A DNA stretch of 60,161 bases from Collinsella sp. (GCA_019419555.1 DXZR01000011.1:1-60161), one strand, 5' to 3'. Shown: positions 16,688 through 25,843, counted from the stretch's first letter. The notes: generated by a model not told the origin, from the letters alone. A program made the numbers and translations.

Positions 16688-18087
16688 TTAACGGTCGTTT
16701 CGTTGCCGATATGAAGTCGCCCCGCACCCCCGATAACGAGGAGCCGGCTGCCGAGCGCGCCTGCGACTTCCGCCCCGTCGACAAGGGCTTCACCGAGGAG
16801 ATGGCGCTGGCCGAGGCCGAGCGCTGCCTCAACTGCAAGAAGCCGTTCTGTGTTGAGGGCTGCCCCGTCAACATCAACATTCCCCGCTTTATCGAGCAGA
16901 TCCGCGCGAAGGACTTCGGCGGCGCTCTCGATACCATCCGCGAGGACTCCATGCTTCCCGCCATCTGCGGCCGCGTCTGCCCGCAGGAGAACCAGTGCGA
17001 GGGCAAGTGCATCCGTGGTAAGAAGTCCGAGCCCGTGGCCATCGGCCAGCTCGAGCGCTTCCTGGGTGATCGCCCCGAGCTCGCTTCCACGCCCAAGATG
17101 GCTCCCAAGAACGGCAAGAAGGTCGCCGTCGTCGGCTCCGGCCCGTCCGGCATCACCTGCGCCGGCGAGCTCGCCCGCAACGGCTTTGACGTTACCGTCT
17201 TTGAGGCCTTCTTTACCGGCGGCGGCGTGCTGGTCTACGGCATCCCCGAGTTCCGTCTGCCCAAGGCAGTCGTCAAGCGCGAGATTGACGGCCTGGAGGA
17301 CATGGGTGTCAAGTTTGAGTACAACTCCGTCGTGGGCAACATGGCCACGGCCGAGGAGCTGTTCGAGCAGGGCTTCGACGCCATCTACGTGGCGACCGGC
17401 GCTGGCCTGCCCAAGTTCCTCAACGTCCCCGGCGAGAACCTGCCCAACGTCTTCTTCGCGAACGAGTACCTCACCCGCGTGAACCTGATGAAGGCCAACA
17501 AGTTCCCCGAGTACGACACCCCCACCAAGCACGGCAAGAACGTCGTTGTCTTTGGTGGCGGCAACGTGGCTATGGACGCCGTCCGTACCGCCAAGCGTCT
17601 GGGCGCCGAGCACGCCATCATCGCCTACCGTCGTACCGAGGACGAGATGCCCTGCCGTCGTGCCGAGCTGCACCACGCCAAGGCCGAGGGCGTCGAGGTT
17701 CTGCCGCTCGTTTCCCCGCTCGAGTTTGTCGCTGGCGAGGACGGCTCCGTGTGCGCCGTCAAGGTCCAGAAGATGGAGCTCGGCGAGCCTGACGAGTCCG
17801 GCCGTCGTCGCCCGGTGCCCATCGAGGGCGCCATCGAGGAGATCCCCTGCGACGTCGCGATCTCGGCTATCGGCACAAACGCCAACCCCTTCGCAAAGAA
17901 GATCGGCGGCAAGATGGAGCTCAACAAGTGGGGCTACATCGTCGCCGACGAGGAGACCGGCCAGACCACCGATCCCCGCATCTGGGCCGGCGGCGACATC
18001 GTCACCGGTGCCGCTACGGTCATTCTGGCGATGGGCGCCGGCAAGAAGGCCGCCGCTTCGATCACCAAGAGCTTGCTGGGCGAGTAA
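16678..18087 (+). CDS. nfnB: NADH-dependent ferredoxin:NADP+ oxidoreductase, beta subunit
   Basis: A 469-residue GltD-like flavoprotein. The N-terminus carries two 4Fe-4S cysteine sets (RCLNCKKPFCVEGCP and CGRVCPQENQCEGKC). Then come an FAD Rossmann motif, VVGSGPSGITCAGE, an NADPH Rossmann motif, VVFGGGNVAMDAVRTA, and the C-terminal FAD segment GGDIVTGAATVILAMGAGKKAA. A glutamate synthase small subunit is the alternative, but no large subunit is nearby and the upstream alpha subunit supports bifurcating Nfn. The ten-base overlap implies coupled translation. Confidence 0.88.
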   Translation: MPLVNGRFVADMKSPRTPDNEEPAAERACDFRPVDKGFTEEMALAEAERCLNCKKPFCVEGCPVNINIPRFIEQIRAKDFGGALDTIREDSMLPAICGRVCPQENQCEGKCIRGKKSEPVAIGQLERFLGDRPELASTPKMAPKNGKKVAVVGSGPSGITCAGELARNGFDVTVFEAFFTGGGVLVYGIPEFRLPKAVVKREIDGLEDMGVKFEYNSVVGNMATAEELFEQGFDAIYVATGAGLPKFLNVPGENLPNVFFANEYLTRVNLMKANKFPEYDTPTKHGKNVVVFGGGNVAMDAVRTAKRLGAEHAIIAYRRTEDEMPCRRAELHHAKAEGVEVLPLVSPLEFVAGEDGSVCAVKVQKMELGEPDESGRRRPVPIEGAIEEIPCDVAISAIGTNANPFAKKIGGKMELNKWGYIVADEETGQTTDPRIWAGGDIVTGAATVILAMGAGKKAAASITKSLLGE

Positions 18088-18116
18088 TCACCTACAGCGC
18101 TAGCCATCAAACGGCA

Positions 18117-18154
18117 AAGTCCCCGTCGAGCACACGCCCGGCGGGGACTTTTTC
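18117..18154 (+). terminator. nfnAB terminator
   Basis: AAGTCCCCG pairs with CGGGGACTT around a 16-base loop, followed by TTTCT on the plus strand, 30 bases past the nfnB stop. Confidence 0.85.
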
Positions 18155-18166
18155 TATGCCGGCCGC

Positions 18167-18207
18167 CCAAACCACCACAAAGGGGACAGGCACTTTTGTG
18201 GTGGTTT
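18167..18207. repeat. REP-like hairpin, CCACCACAAA type
   Basis: AAACCACCACAAA pairs with TTTGTGGTGGTTT, slightly interrupted, around a core with GGGGACAGGCAC. Near-identical hairpins occur at 20479-20513, 22097-22134 and 56501-56535. Confidence 0.85.
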
Positions 18208-18228
18208 GGGACTTGCTTGCTCGTTTTG

Positions 18229-18444
18229 TCTCAATCTGTAACACCTGGAGCCCGTTGAGCCTTGTAGTTGTTGCAGATCGAGATATTGTGCCAGCCGCCC
18301 CCGCTTTGTCTCAATCTGTAACAGTTAGAGGTCAAATTCCCCGCTTGGTGTTACAGATCGAGACATTAGATTGGCGGCCATTCGGTTCATCTCAATCTGT
18401 AACATCTAGAGGCGTTTTGGGCAGTTTGGTGTTACAGATTGAGA
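18229..18444. repeat. Array 2 of six alternating inverted 15-mers (40-bp period)
   Basis: Half-sites like TCTCAATCTGTAACA start at 18229(+), 18269(-), 18309(+), 18349(-), 18390(+) and 18430(-). Palindromes are exactly 55 bp and recur at 80 and 81 bp, as in array 1 at 2631-2846. The interior sequences differ from those of array 1. The array lies between the convergent nfnB and surface-protein genes. Confidence 0.9.
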
Positions 18445-18481
18445 TTTTGCTGAGGCCGAGAACGAGAGCCGTCACCCAGCT

Positions 18482-20452
18482 CTAACGTTTGCGGCGCTTT
18501 GTCGCGGCGAGGCCGGCGGCGGCGACGGTTGCGCCGGCGATGCCTAGGGCGGCGACCGTCATCGCGGTGGTATCCCCCGTGGTAGCCAGGACAGCATCGC
18601 TCTTCTTGGCCTGCGTGGTTTTCTCAACCGTCTTGGTCGTGGCGGTTGTCGTGGGCGACTTGGCCGCGGGTTTGGTCTCGGGCTTCACTTCGGGCTTGGT
18701 CTCGGGCTTAACCTCAGGCTGCGGTGTCGGCTTGGGATCCGGCGTAGGCTGCGGATCGGGAGTCGGCGTGGCTTCAAGCGTAAAGGTCAGATCGGTGTTG
18801 AGCCACAGGGTGTAAATCCAGCCGCTGTCCTCATCGGATACGCTATCCGCGACCTGGTAGCCGCACTCCTGGCCGTTGATCACCAGCTTGGTGTTGGGCG
18901 TAAAGTAGAAGCCGCGCGCCGACTTAAGGTAGATGCCGTAGCGATAGGTCACGCCAGGCTTAAAGGCATCGATGTGGTTCGTGATGTTCTGATCCCAGAA
19001 CTTCTGAGAGTTCACTTCGCTGCCATCGCTGCCCGTCCAGAACTCACACTGAGGAAGGGAGTTGGAGCCCGTCGGAACATTCGCCGTAAAGACCGGCTTA
19101 TCGCCCGCCTTGAAGGTGGTCGTGGCACCGTTGATCTCGATAACGTCGATGGCCCGCCATTCGTCGATCGGCTGCTCGCACAGCATATTGTCAGCGTTTG
19201 GCGCGAAGACGCCGTTGACGGTCTTGATGTGGTGCGCTCAATGACCGTTGACGTTCATATTGCAGTCATCGGCCACGGTATTGTCGCCCTTGAGCCTCAG
19301 CTCAACGGAGTACATGTAGAACTTTCCCTCTTCGAAGTGGTCAATCTTCTTCATGCCCGGCGTGTACTTCGCGGGGTCGGAATACCAGAAGGCAACGGGT
19401 ACCGACTCCCCGGATTCCATATCGAGCTCCATCTCTTCCCAGCACTCATAGGCGATCTCGTACTTGTCGGCGTCAGCAGCGGGGATCGTCGCGGTCGCGC
19501 GCGGCGCCTCGCCGGGCGCGTAGTCGGTCTTCACGTCGTTGACGTCCAGGTTATGGAGGGCTTCGTTTTCCGATGCAACGAGCGTAATTTCGCTCTTGAT
19601 GACGTAGCGGAGGTAATAATCGTACCTGGTTTCGTTGAGGATAGTCGAGCTGCCTTCATAGTCAGTTCCGGTATACTCCAGTGCCGTGCCAATATAGAGA
19701 GCCTCATTGCGCGTGAGTCGATACGAGCCGCCTGCCGCGCCACCCGTAAAGGTCAGCGTCAGCCTCATGTAATCGCCAACAGGCTCAAAGCGGGCCGTCA
19801 CATCGGACATAGATGTGTCCTGGACTTCAGCCAGGGTGCCCGAAGCAGCATCGGCCCGGTAGTACTTGGTTTCGACAAGTTCGCAGAGCGGCTCATCCGG
19901 CATGCCGCCCTCAACATCGGGAAAATCATAGGTATACGACTGGCCCTTTTCGAGTGTGACATTGCTCGGAAGCGCGCAGTCCGTGTAGCGGGAAACCACG
20001 GTCGTATTGACCCTAACGTCGCTGCCGCCAACAACATCAGTCACACCGCGGGGCATGATGGCGTCATTCGCCGGCGTGGCGGCGTTGTCGCTGGGAGTAT
20101 TTTGTTCAGCGGGTGCCGCATCGTTGGATTCATCGGTGGCGCCAGTCGGGGCCGTCTGCTGAGGCTCAGCGGTGGCTTGCGCCGCCGGAGCAGCATCGGT
20201 TGCAGGCGCGGTCGTTGCGGCCGCATCCTCCGCAACCGTCGGCGTCACCGGAGCCGCGGCAACCTCATCCGTCCCAGCGGCGGGATCGGCGCATTCCGTC
20301 GCCAGCGCCACGCTCGGCAGCAGCAACTGACCGACCATAAGCGCACACGCGCCGGCGCAAGCGATTTTGGCACCCACACAACGCCAAGTACCGTGAACCA
20401 GCGAGCAGGTGCGCTCACGCTGAGTTTGCTTATCGAAGTGACTTCCGTTCAT
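18482..20452 (-). pseudogene. LPXTG-like surface protein interrupted by an in-frame TGA
   Basis: One continuous reading frame of 657 codons is split by a single TGA at 19238-19240. The 404-residue front half starts at an ATG with AGGAGG five bases upstream. It has a basic N-terminus, a hydrophobic signal segment ending near ALATECA, an Ala/Thr/Pro-rich region and beta-type extracellular sequence. The 251-residue back half continues it, with a Pro/Lys/Glu/Thr-rich wall spacer (repeated KPETKPEV), a sorting motif LATTG, a hydrophobic segment and KRRKR. Without readthrough the product would be secreted but not anchored. It may be a nonsense mutation or a sequencing error; readthrough is less likely. 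Ligand unknown. Confidence 0.85.
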
Positions 20453-20478
20453 AACGGCCTCCTTGGTCGTAGGGACAT

Positions 20479-20513
20479 ACCGCCACAAAGGTGCCTGTCC
20501 CCTTTGTGGCGGT
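20479..20513. repeat. REP-like hairpin upstream of the surface protein
   Basis: ACCGCCACAAAGG pairs with CCTTTGTGGCGGT around TGCCTGTCC. Same family as the element at 18167, with the core in the opposite orientation and compensating changes in both arms. Confidence 0.85.
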
Positions 20514-20679
20514 CCTGTACCACCAAGATGTGCCAAATGACTCCATATGCCTAGGTTCGTAGATGCGAACCTAGGCCTCTACCTGCGGTTTAATTCAATA
20601 TGATTTCGTTGTCGTCACACGCGTCCCAGGGACGCTACAATCGAGGACACGACTATTCCGTCCACCCAAAGGACTGTCC

Positions 20680-22091
20680 TTGAATCTGAGCAAGCCTAAA
20701 ATCAACGCGCTTCTGGCACTCGCACTGTTTACCTTCGCCTTCCTTGCCGCCGAGTTTCGCTTCGACGTCAACGTCGGGCTGCTCGCCGGTGCCGAACGCG
20801 TTGTGATCGCACAGGGCTTTATTCTGGGCGCGAGTGTACTCGGCTTTATCGGATATGCGCCGCTGCTCGGGCTCGCACAGCGCAAAGGCCACTCATTGGC
20901 AGCCGCCAACGCCGCTGTTCCCGTCGCCATCCTGGGATTGACCCAGATCCAGTCCCCCACGGGCCCGCTTGCCCTCGAGATTCTGGGGTGCGTGGCGTTC
21001 TTTGGACTCGGCCTGCTGGGCGCCGCCACTCACCACGCCTTTTCGTTGGCATTTCAGGATGATCCCAAGCTCGCCACCGGTGCGGGAGCGGCCTATGCCG
21101 CGGGCATCCTGATGCAGTTCGCCGTCAACCTGCTCAATTGCGGCGGTATCGCAGAGCTCATCGTCCTTGGCACAGCGACGATCGCCATCTCCGCCCTCAG
21201 CGTCGTTCCCCAAAAGGCTGCCGAGAGCTCCAGCCCCGCCATCAATCCCTTTGTTGAGCCCTCTCATGCCCTCGCCAAACAGGCATGCTGGAGCATCGCG
21301 CTCGTCATGATTCTTGCCTGCTTGTTCTCGACCCTCGACAACGTGGTCACACTCTCCAACGCCCACGGCACCATTGCCGTGCAGACCTGGCCGCGCCTCT
21401 TTTTGGCGGCAAGCGGCCTTGCCGCCGGTCTTATCTTTGATCTTGCCGAGCGCCGATACATGGGGCTTGTCATGCTCGGCATTGCCGTGCTCTCGACCAT
21501 TTCCATCCTGGCCGTCGAGGCCGGTGCCGATCCCAACCTGGGCCTTGTCGTCTTTTACCTGAGCTCGGGCTTTTTTGTCACGTTCTTTACCGCCACCTTT
21601 ACACAGCCGGCCCAGAGAGCGGGCACATGCATGCGCCCGCTCTCTGGGCCGGCATGGGACGCGCCGCCAACAATGCATGCGCATTCACTACATCGGGCAT
21701 CTCGCTTGCCCTTGTGACCTCGGGCAACGTTGCCCTCATCATGATCGGTGCGCTCGTTTTGCTCGTCGCCGCCTGCGCGGCATTCGTGGCAGCCGGCCTG
21801 TTCCGCCTACCCCAAACCGAGCAGGAGCGCGAGCGCGAGCAGCTGGCAGAAGAAGTGCTCGCCGCGCCCACCGTCGAGGAGCAGCGCCAGGCCTTCATCG
21901 CCAACCACGCCCTCACCCCGCGCGAAGTCGACGTGCTCATAGCCGTGACCCAAGATGAACGCCCGCTCAAGCAGGTCGCCGAGGAGCTCGGTATCTCGAT
22001 GCGCATGGTGCAGCGCCACCTGAGCTCTATCTACCAAAAGACCGACACGCAGACGCGCGCCGGTCTCGCCAAAGCCTTCCCCTCTGCCTAA
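20680..22091 (+). pseudogene. 12-TM membrane LuxR-family regulator, frameshifted
   Basis: The first frame (20680 to about 21600, TTG start with AAAGGA upstream) encodes about ten hydrophobic segments. The second frame (from 21627) continues with another membrane segment and a C-terminal LuxR-type helix-turn-helix (LTPREVDVLIAVTQ, then VAEELGISMRMVQRHLSSIY). Removing the 26 bases 21601-21626 rejoins the frames exactly, giving about 461 residues, typical of the membrane-LuxR regulators abundant in Coriobacteriia. The extra bases hold one arm of a perfect 19-bp inverted repeat. The HTH could still be made separately from an internal start, but the fused regulator is broken here. Confidence 0.85.
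21606..21653. repeat. 19-bp perfect inverted repeat at the frameshift
   Basis: GCCGGCCCAGAGAGCGGGC at 21606-21624 is the exact reverse complement of 21635-21653. The ten-base centre is itself nearly palindromic (CATGCATG). The right arm is the normal coding sequence; the left arm looks like an added inverted copy. Confidence 0.95.
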
Positions 22092-22096
22092 AACAA

Positions 22097-22134
22097 AAAC
22101 CACCACAAAGGTGCTGTCCCCTTTGTGGTGGTTT
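22097..22134. repeat. REP-like hairpin between convergent genes
   Basis: AAACCACCACAAAGG pairs with CCTTTGTGGTGGTTT around TGCTGTCC. It is the only hairpin between the regulator and the kinase-like gene and may also serve as a bidirectional terminator. Confidence 0.85.
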
Positions 22135-22141
22135 TGATCGG

Positions 22142-22765
22142 CTAGCCTTCGAGCTGCGCCACTTTGTAGCGGTAGGCAGCGGCGATGACGTCCTTGCAGC
22201 CCTCGCGGCCCAGCTTGGCGCGGTTGACGACGATGTCTTTACCGCTCGTCATCTTCCACTTGCCGGTGCTGTAGCGCTTATAGAACGCCTCGCGCGCCTT
22301 CTGCTGCTGCTTGACCAGCTTAGCGCCCTTCTTTTTGTTGAGGCCACGCTTCTTACGCACGATCTCGACGCGGTCCTCAAAGGGTGCGGTCACCAACACG
22401 GCAATGTGGTTGGGGTTGTTACGCAGCAGGTAATCGGACAGACGGCCTTCGATAATGCAGCTCTCGGTCTCACCCAGATCCAAAATCACCTGGCTCATCT
22501 TTTGGAACAACTTATCCGAGTACGAACGCGCATCGTAGCGGTCGGGCAGAAACGCCATGTTCTCCACGGCCAGACGCTCGTCATAGGCGGCCATCTTATC
22601 GAGCGACTCGCCCGCGCGCAGCGATGCGCGCACCAGCAGCTCGTTATCGTACAGCGGAATCCCCAACTCGTCGGCAAGCATGCGGCCAATCTCGTGGCCC
22701 TCGGCGCCAAAGTCGCGCGCGATGGTAATGACCACAGGATTCTTCTTGTTCTCCAGATCGCTCAT
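22142..22765 (-). CDS. Cytidylate kinase-like family protein
   Basis: A 207-residue P-loop kinase-like protein of the family that replaces the usual Walker A with TIARDFGAEGHEIG near residue 12, followed by LGIPLYDNELL. Later EGRLSDYLLR and a VRKKRGLNKKKG basic segment fit the lid region. These proteins resemble cytidylate kinase, but their true substrate is mostly unknown. I set the start at the ATG at 22765, which has AAAGGAATCGCG upstream; a longer frame would run through a REP-like hairpin. Confidence 0.8.
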   Translation of the reverse strand: MSDLENKKNPVVITIARDFGAEGHEIGRMLADELGIPLYDNELLVRASLRAGESLDKMAAYDERLAVENMAFLPDRYDARSYSDKLFQKMSQVILDLGETESCIIEGRLSDYLLRNNPNHIAVLVTAPFEDRVEIVRKKRGLNKKKGAKLVKQQQKAREAFYKRYSTGKWKMTSGKDIVVNRAKLGREGCKDVIAAAYRYKVAQLEG

Positions 22766-22782
22766 CGCGATTCCTTTCTCTA

Positions 22783-22811
22783 TGTGACAAAGGGGCTGTC
22801 CCTTTGCCACA
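22783..22811. repeat. REP-like hairpin
   Basis: ATGTGACAAAGGG and CCCTTTGCCACAT pair imperfectly around GCTGT, giving the same CTGTCCC core as other dispersed hairpins in the window. It lies in the short gap between the permease and kinase-like genes. Confidence 0.6.
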
Positions 22812-22813
22812 TT

Positions 22814-23452
22814 CTACGCTGCCACGATGCGACGTTGATATGCCCTCACCAGCAGCGAGATACCAAAGTTGAGCACAAAGTACATCGCAAACACCAGGCC
22901 GTAGAGCATAAGCACCTGCGACAGATCGATCGCGTGGGCCATCACAACGTTGGCCGTGTACATGAGCTCGGCCACGTTAATACCCGAAAGATACGAGCTG
23001 TCCTTGATGACAGTCGTGCACTGGCTAAACAGCGCCGGAATGATCGTCTTAAACGTCTGCGGCAGAATGATGTAGCGCATGGTGGCAAAGAAGCCAAAGC
23101 CCTGGCTCTGCGCTGCCTCAAACTGGCCGCGCGGAATCGAGTTGAGACCGCCACGCACAATCTCGGCCATAACAGCGCTGGTAAACAGCGTAAAGGCGAT
23201 GGTCGAAATCACAATGTCCAAACCCTGCACCGTAAAGTAGATAAACAGGATCCACAGCAGGTTTGGCGTGCAGCGGAACAGCTCGATATAGGCGCTCACC
23301 AAAATACGGAACGGGCGGGGCGCATAGCTCTTAACGAGCGCCAGCACCGTGCCAAAGATGAGCGAGAAAAAGATCGACAGCGCCGAGATCTCGATGGTCT
23401 TAACAAAGCCGCCCCAGATGTAGAGCAGGTTGGTCGCGTTGAAGATTTCCAT
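22814..23452 (-). CDS. Amino-acid ABC transporter permease
   Basis: A 212-residue inner-membrane permease of the polar amino acid (His/Glu/Gln) family, with about five helices. The EAA loop reads EAAQSQGFGFFATMRYIILPQTFK, where the ATPase docks. The N-terminal segment has the GFVKTIEISALSIFFSL helix. It is the last gene of the ATPase, binding protein, permease, permease unit and starts three bases after its partner permease ends. Confidence 0.92.
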   Translation of the reverse strand: MEIFNATNLLYIWGGFVKTIEISALSIFFSLIFGTVLALVKSYAPRPFRILVSAYIELFRCTPNLLWILFIYFTVQGLDIVISTIAFTLFTSAVMAEIVRGGLNSIPRGQFEAAQSQGFGFFATMRYIILPQTFKTIIPALFSQCTTVIKDSSYLSGINVAELMYTANVVMAHAIDLSQVLMLYGLVFAMYFVLNFGISLLVRAYQRRIVAA

Positions 23453-23455
23453 GCG

Positions 23456-24202
23456 CTAGGCCTCCTCTACGTTGTCGAGCCCCAGCTCGGCCAGGCTCAC
23501 GCCGCGCGGACGCTCCTTGGAGCGGCGCTCGAGCCACTGCACCAGCATGGCGAGCGGAAAGCAGATGATGAAGTACATAAGGCAGCAGACGATGTACCCC
23601 TGCAGGTAACCGTACAGACTCACGAAGTTGTCGGAACGGTACATAAGGTCGCCGCCGGCCACAAGCGCCAGCACCGACGTATTCTTGACCAGGTTGAGCG
23701 CCTGGTTACACAGCGGCGGAAGAATGATTTTGAATGTCTGGGGCAGCACGATGTACCAGTACGCCTGCGCACGGGTGAAGCCCTGGCTCTGGGCCGCCTC
23801 CATCTGACCGCGCGGAACCGCCTCGATACCAGTGCGGATGACCTCCGAGATGTAGGCCGCGTGATACAGACCCACGCCCAAGAAGCCCAGCACGAACGGC
23901 GCGATACGCACCGGCTGGTCGGCACCGGTTATGGCCTGCAAAAACTGTGGACCGGCCATGTACATAAAGAGCACCTGCACGGGCAACGGGGTGTTCTGGT
24001 AAAACTCCACGTACACGCGGCTTATGGCGCGCAGCACGCGCGAACGAGTGGTGGAGAACACGCCCAGCAGCGTGCCCAGCACCAGCGACAGCAGCAGACC
24101 GGCAACGACCACCTGCAGCGTCACGCCAAAGCCCTCCCAGAAGGGCCCCATGTTTTGAAATGTCGTCGACCAACGGTCGGCGTCAAATAATCCTTCGAGC
24201 AT
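23456..24202 (-). CDS. Amino-acid ABC transporter permease
   Basis: The 248-residue second permease, with the same family fold and the EAA loop EAAQSQGFTRAQAYWYIVLPQTFK. It has a longer N-terminus than its partner. The ATG at 24202 (MLEGLF) is preceded by GGAAGGA; earlier in-frame codons would run into the binding-protein gene. The two permeases likely form a heterodimeric channel. Confidence 0.92.
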   Translation of the reverse strand: MLEGLFDADRWSTTFQNMGPFWEGFGVTLQVVVAGLLLSLVLGTLLGVFSTTRSRVLRAISRVYVEFYQNTPLPVQVLFMYMAGPQFLQAITGADQPVRIAPFVLGFLGVGLYHAAYISEVIRTGIEAVPRGQMEAAQSQGFTRAQAYWYIVLPQTFKIILPPLCNQALNLVKNTSVLALVAGGDLMYRSDNFVSLYGYLQGYIVCCLMYFIICFPLAMLVQWLERRSKERPRGVSLAELGLDNVEEA

Positions 24203-24227
24203 TTGATTCCTTCCTTGGACGATGCGC

Positions 24228-25103
24228 CTATACAAGACCCCAGGTCTTGACCTCTTGGTCGAGCCAGCCGTCGGCCAGGCGATCGCAAATCACCTGATCG
24301 ACCACGGCCGAAAGGTCGCAGCCCTTCTTGGTTGCCACGCCGTAGCCCTGCTCGCCAAACTTGACCTCGGGCTGCAGCAGCTCAACGGTCTCGTTCATGT
24401 AACCGGCCAGCGTGGAGCGGTCCATGGCGAAGACGTCGATATTGCCGGCGTCGAGCGAGCTCTTGATGATGGGGTAGCCGCTAAAGGCCCTAAACTCGGG
24501 CTTGCAGCTAAAGCCGTTGTCCTTGATCATCTGCTCGATCAGGCCCTGCGTGGTGGCACCCTGGCTCACACCAATGACCTTACCATCCAGATCCTCAATC
24601 GAGGTAAAGCCCGAACGCTTCTTGACCATGAGTCCCACGTAGTCGGTGCGGTACGGCGTCGAGAAATCCCAGCTCTTCTTGCGCTCGTCGGTGATGGTGT
24701 AGGTCGCCGCGACCACGTCAAGTTGGCCGTTATCGATCAGCGGACCGCGCGTCTTGGGCGTTACGTCGGCAAACTCGACAAGCTCCTGGGCGCGGGCCTC
24801 CTTGTAACTCACGCCAAAGACGGCAGCGGCGATCTGGTAGCACAAATCGACTTCCATGCCCTCAAAGCGACCCTTGGCGGTGTCGTAATAGCCGTAGCCG
24901 GGAACATCCTTCTTAACGCCGGCATTCAGATGGCCGCGCGACTTAATGGCCGCAAGCTTGGACCCCTTGTCGGAGCCCTCGCCGCTGGTGGAGTTGCCGC
25001 AACCGGTAAGCGCGGCCCCCGTCAGCGTAAGCATACCGGCGCCCGCCAGCTGCAAAAAGTGACGGCGCGACACGGCCGCCCTCGTCATATCCGTCATGTC
25101 CAT
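24228..25103 (-). CDS. Amino-acid ABC transporter substrate-binding lipoprotein
   Basis: A 291-residue periplasmic-binding-protein type 3 family protein. The N-terminus has a twin-arginine motif SRRHFLQ followed by a hydrophobic stretch and a lipobox LTGC, predicting Tat export and lipid anchoring at about Cys 31. The mature part has RGHLNAGVKKDVPGYG, FEGMEVDLCYQIAAAVFG and the hinge GVSQGATTQ. Substrate is probably a polar amino acid such as glutamate or glutamine; not resolved. It starts eight bases after the ATPase gene. An ATG two codons later is an alternative start. Confidence 0.9.
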   Translation of the reverse strand: MDMTDMTRAAVSRRHFLQLAGAGMLTLTGAALTGCGNSTSGEGSDKGSKLAAIKSRGHLNAGVKKDVPGYGYYDTAKGRFEGMEVDLCYQIAAAVFGVSYKEARAQELVEFADVTPKTRGPLIDNGQLDVVAATYTITDERKKSWDFSTPYRTDYVGLMVKKRSGFTSIEDLDGKVIGVSQGATTQGLIEQMIKDNGFSCKPEFRAFSGYPIIKSSLDAGNIDVFAMDRSTLAGYMNETVELLQPEVKFGEQGYGVATKKGCDLSAVVDQVICDRLADGWLDQEVKTWGLV

Positions 25104-25111
25104 CACCGCGC

Positions 25112-25843
25112 CTAGTGCAGAATCTTGGACAGGAACTCGCGGCAACGCGGGTTCTCGGGGTTATCGAAGAAGTGCTCGGGCGTGCCCTCCTCCAGGATGC
25201 GGCCGTCCTCCATAAAGATGACGCGGTCGGCCACCTGGCGCGCAAAGCCCATCTCGTGCGTCACGCAGATCATGGTGATGTCCTCCTGCGCGAGCTCAAT
25301 CATAACGTCCAGGACTTCCTGGACCATCTCGGGGTCGAGTGCCGAGGTCGGCTCGTCAAACAGGATGATAGGCTGCTTGGTGCACAGGGCACGGGCGATG
25401 GCGATGCGCTGCTGCTGACCACCCGAGAGATTCTGCGGATACTCGCCGGCCTTATGTGCCATGCCGACGCGCTTGAGCGCAGCGATGGCGATCTCGGTCG
25501 CCTCCTCCTTGCTCTTCTTTTGCAGTTTGATGGGCGCGAGCGTCAGGTTGCCCAGCACCGTCATGTTGGGATACAGGTTGAACTGCTGAAACACCATGGA
25601 ACTATACTTGCGAGCCATCTCCAGGTGATTCTTTTTGGTGAGCGGCGTACCGTCGATGACAACCTCGCCCGACGTGGGCTCCTCCAGATAATCGACGCAA
25701 CGGATGAGCGTCGATTTACCCGAGCCGGAAGGCCCGATCATTACGAGCTTCTCGCCGCGTTTGACGGTGAGGTTGATATCTTTGAGCACATGCAGGTCGC
25801 CAAAGTACTTGTTGAGATGCTTGATCTCGATCATGTCTGCCAT
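25112..25843 (-). CDS. Amino-acid ABC transporter ATP-binding protein
   Basis: A 243-residue GlnQ-like ATPase. Motifs are GPSGSGKSTLIRC (Walker A), the Q-loop at VFQQFNLYPNMTVL, signature LSGGQQQRIAIARAL, FDEPTSALDPEMV (Walker B) and the switch histidine CVTHEMGFA. It powers import by the two permeases and the Tat-lipoprotein encoded next. It is the first gene of the operon. Confidence 0.95.
   Translation of the reverse strand: MADMIEIKHLNKYFGDLHVLKDINLTVKRGEKLVMIGPSGSGKSTLIRCVDYLEEPTSGEVVIDGTPLTKKNHLEMARKYSSMVFQQFNLYPNMTVLGNLTLAPIKLQKKSKEEATEIAIAALKRVGMAHKAGEYPQNLSGGQQQRIAIARALCTKQPIILFDEPTSALDPEMVQEVLDVMIELAQEDITMICVTHEMGFARQVADRVIFMEDGRILEEGTPEHFFDNPENPRCREFLSKILH

Noticed and set aside
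16678..18087. Glutamate synthase small subunit (gltD)
   Set aside because: No large-subunit gene is adjacent, while an NfnA-type alpha subunit overlaps it.
19238..19240. Selenocysteine or programmed readthrough at the TGA
   Set aside because: I see no convincing selenocysteine-insertion stem just after the TGA and no redox motif around it. A nonsense change is simpler.
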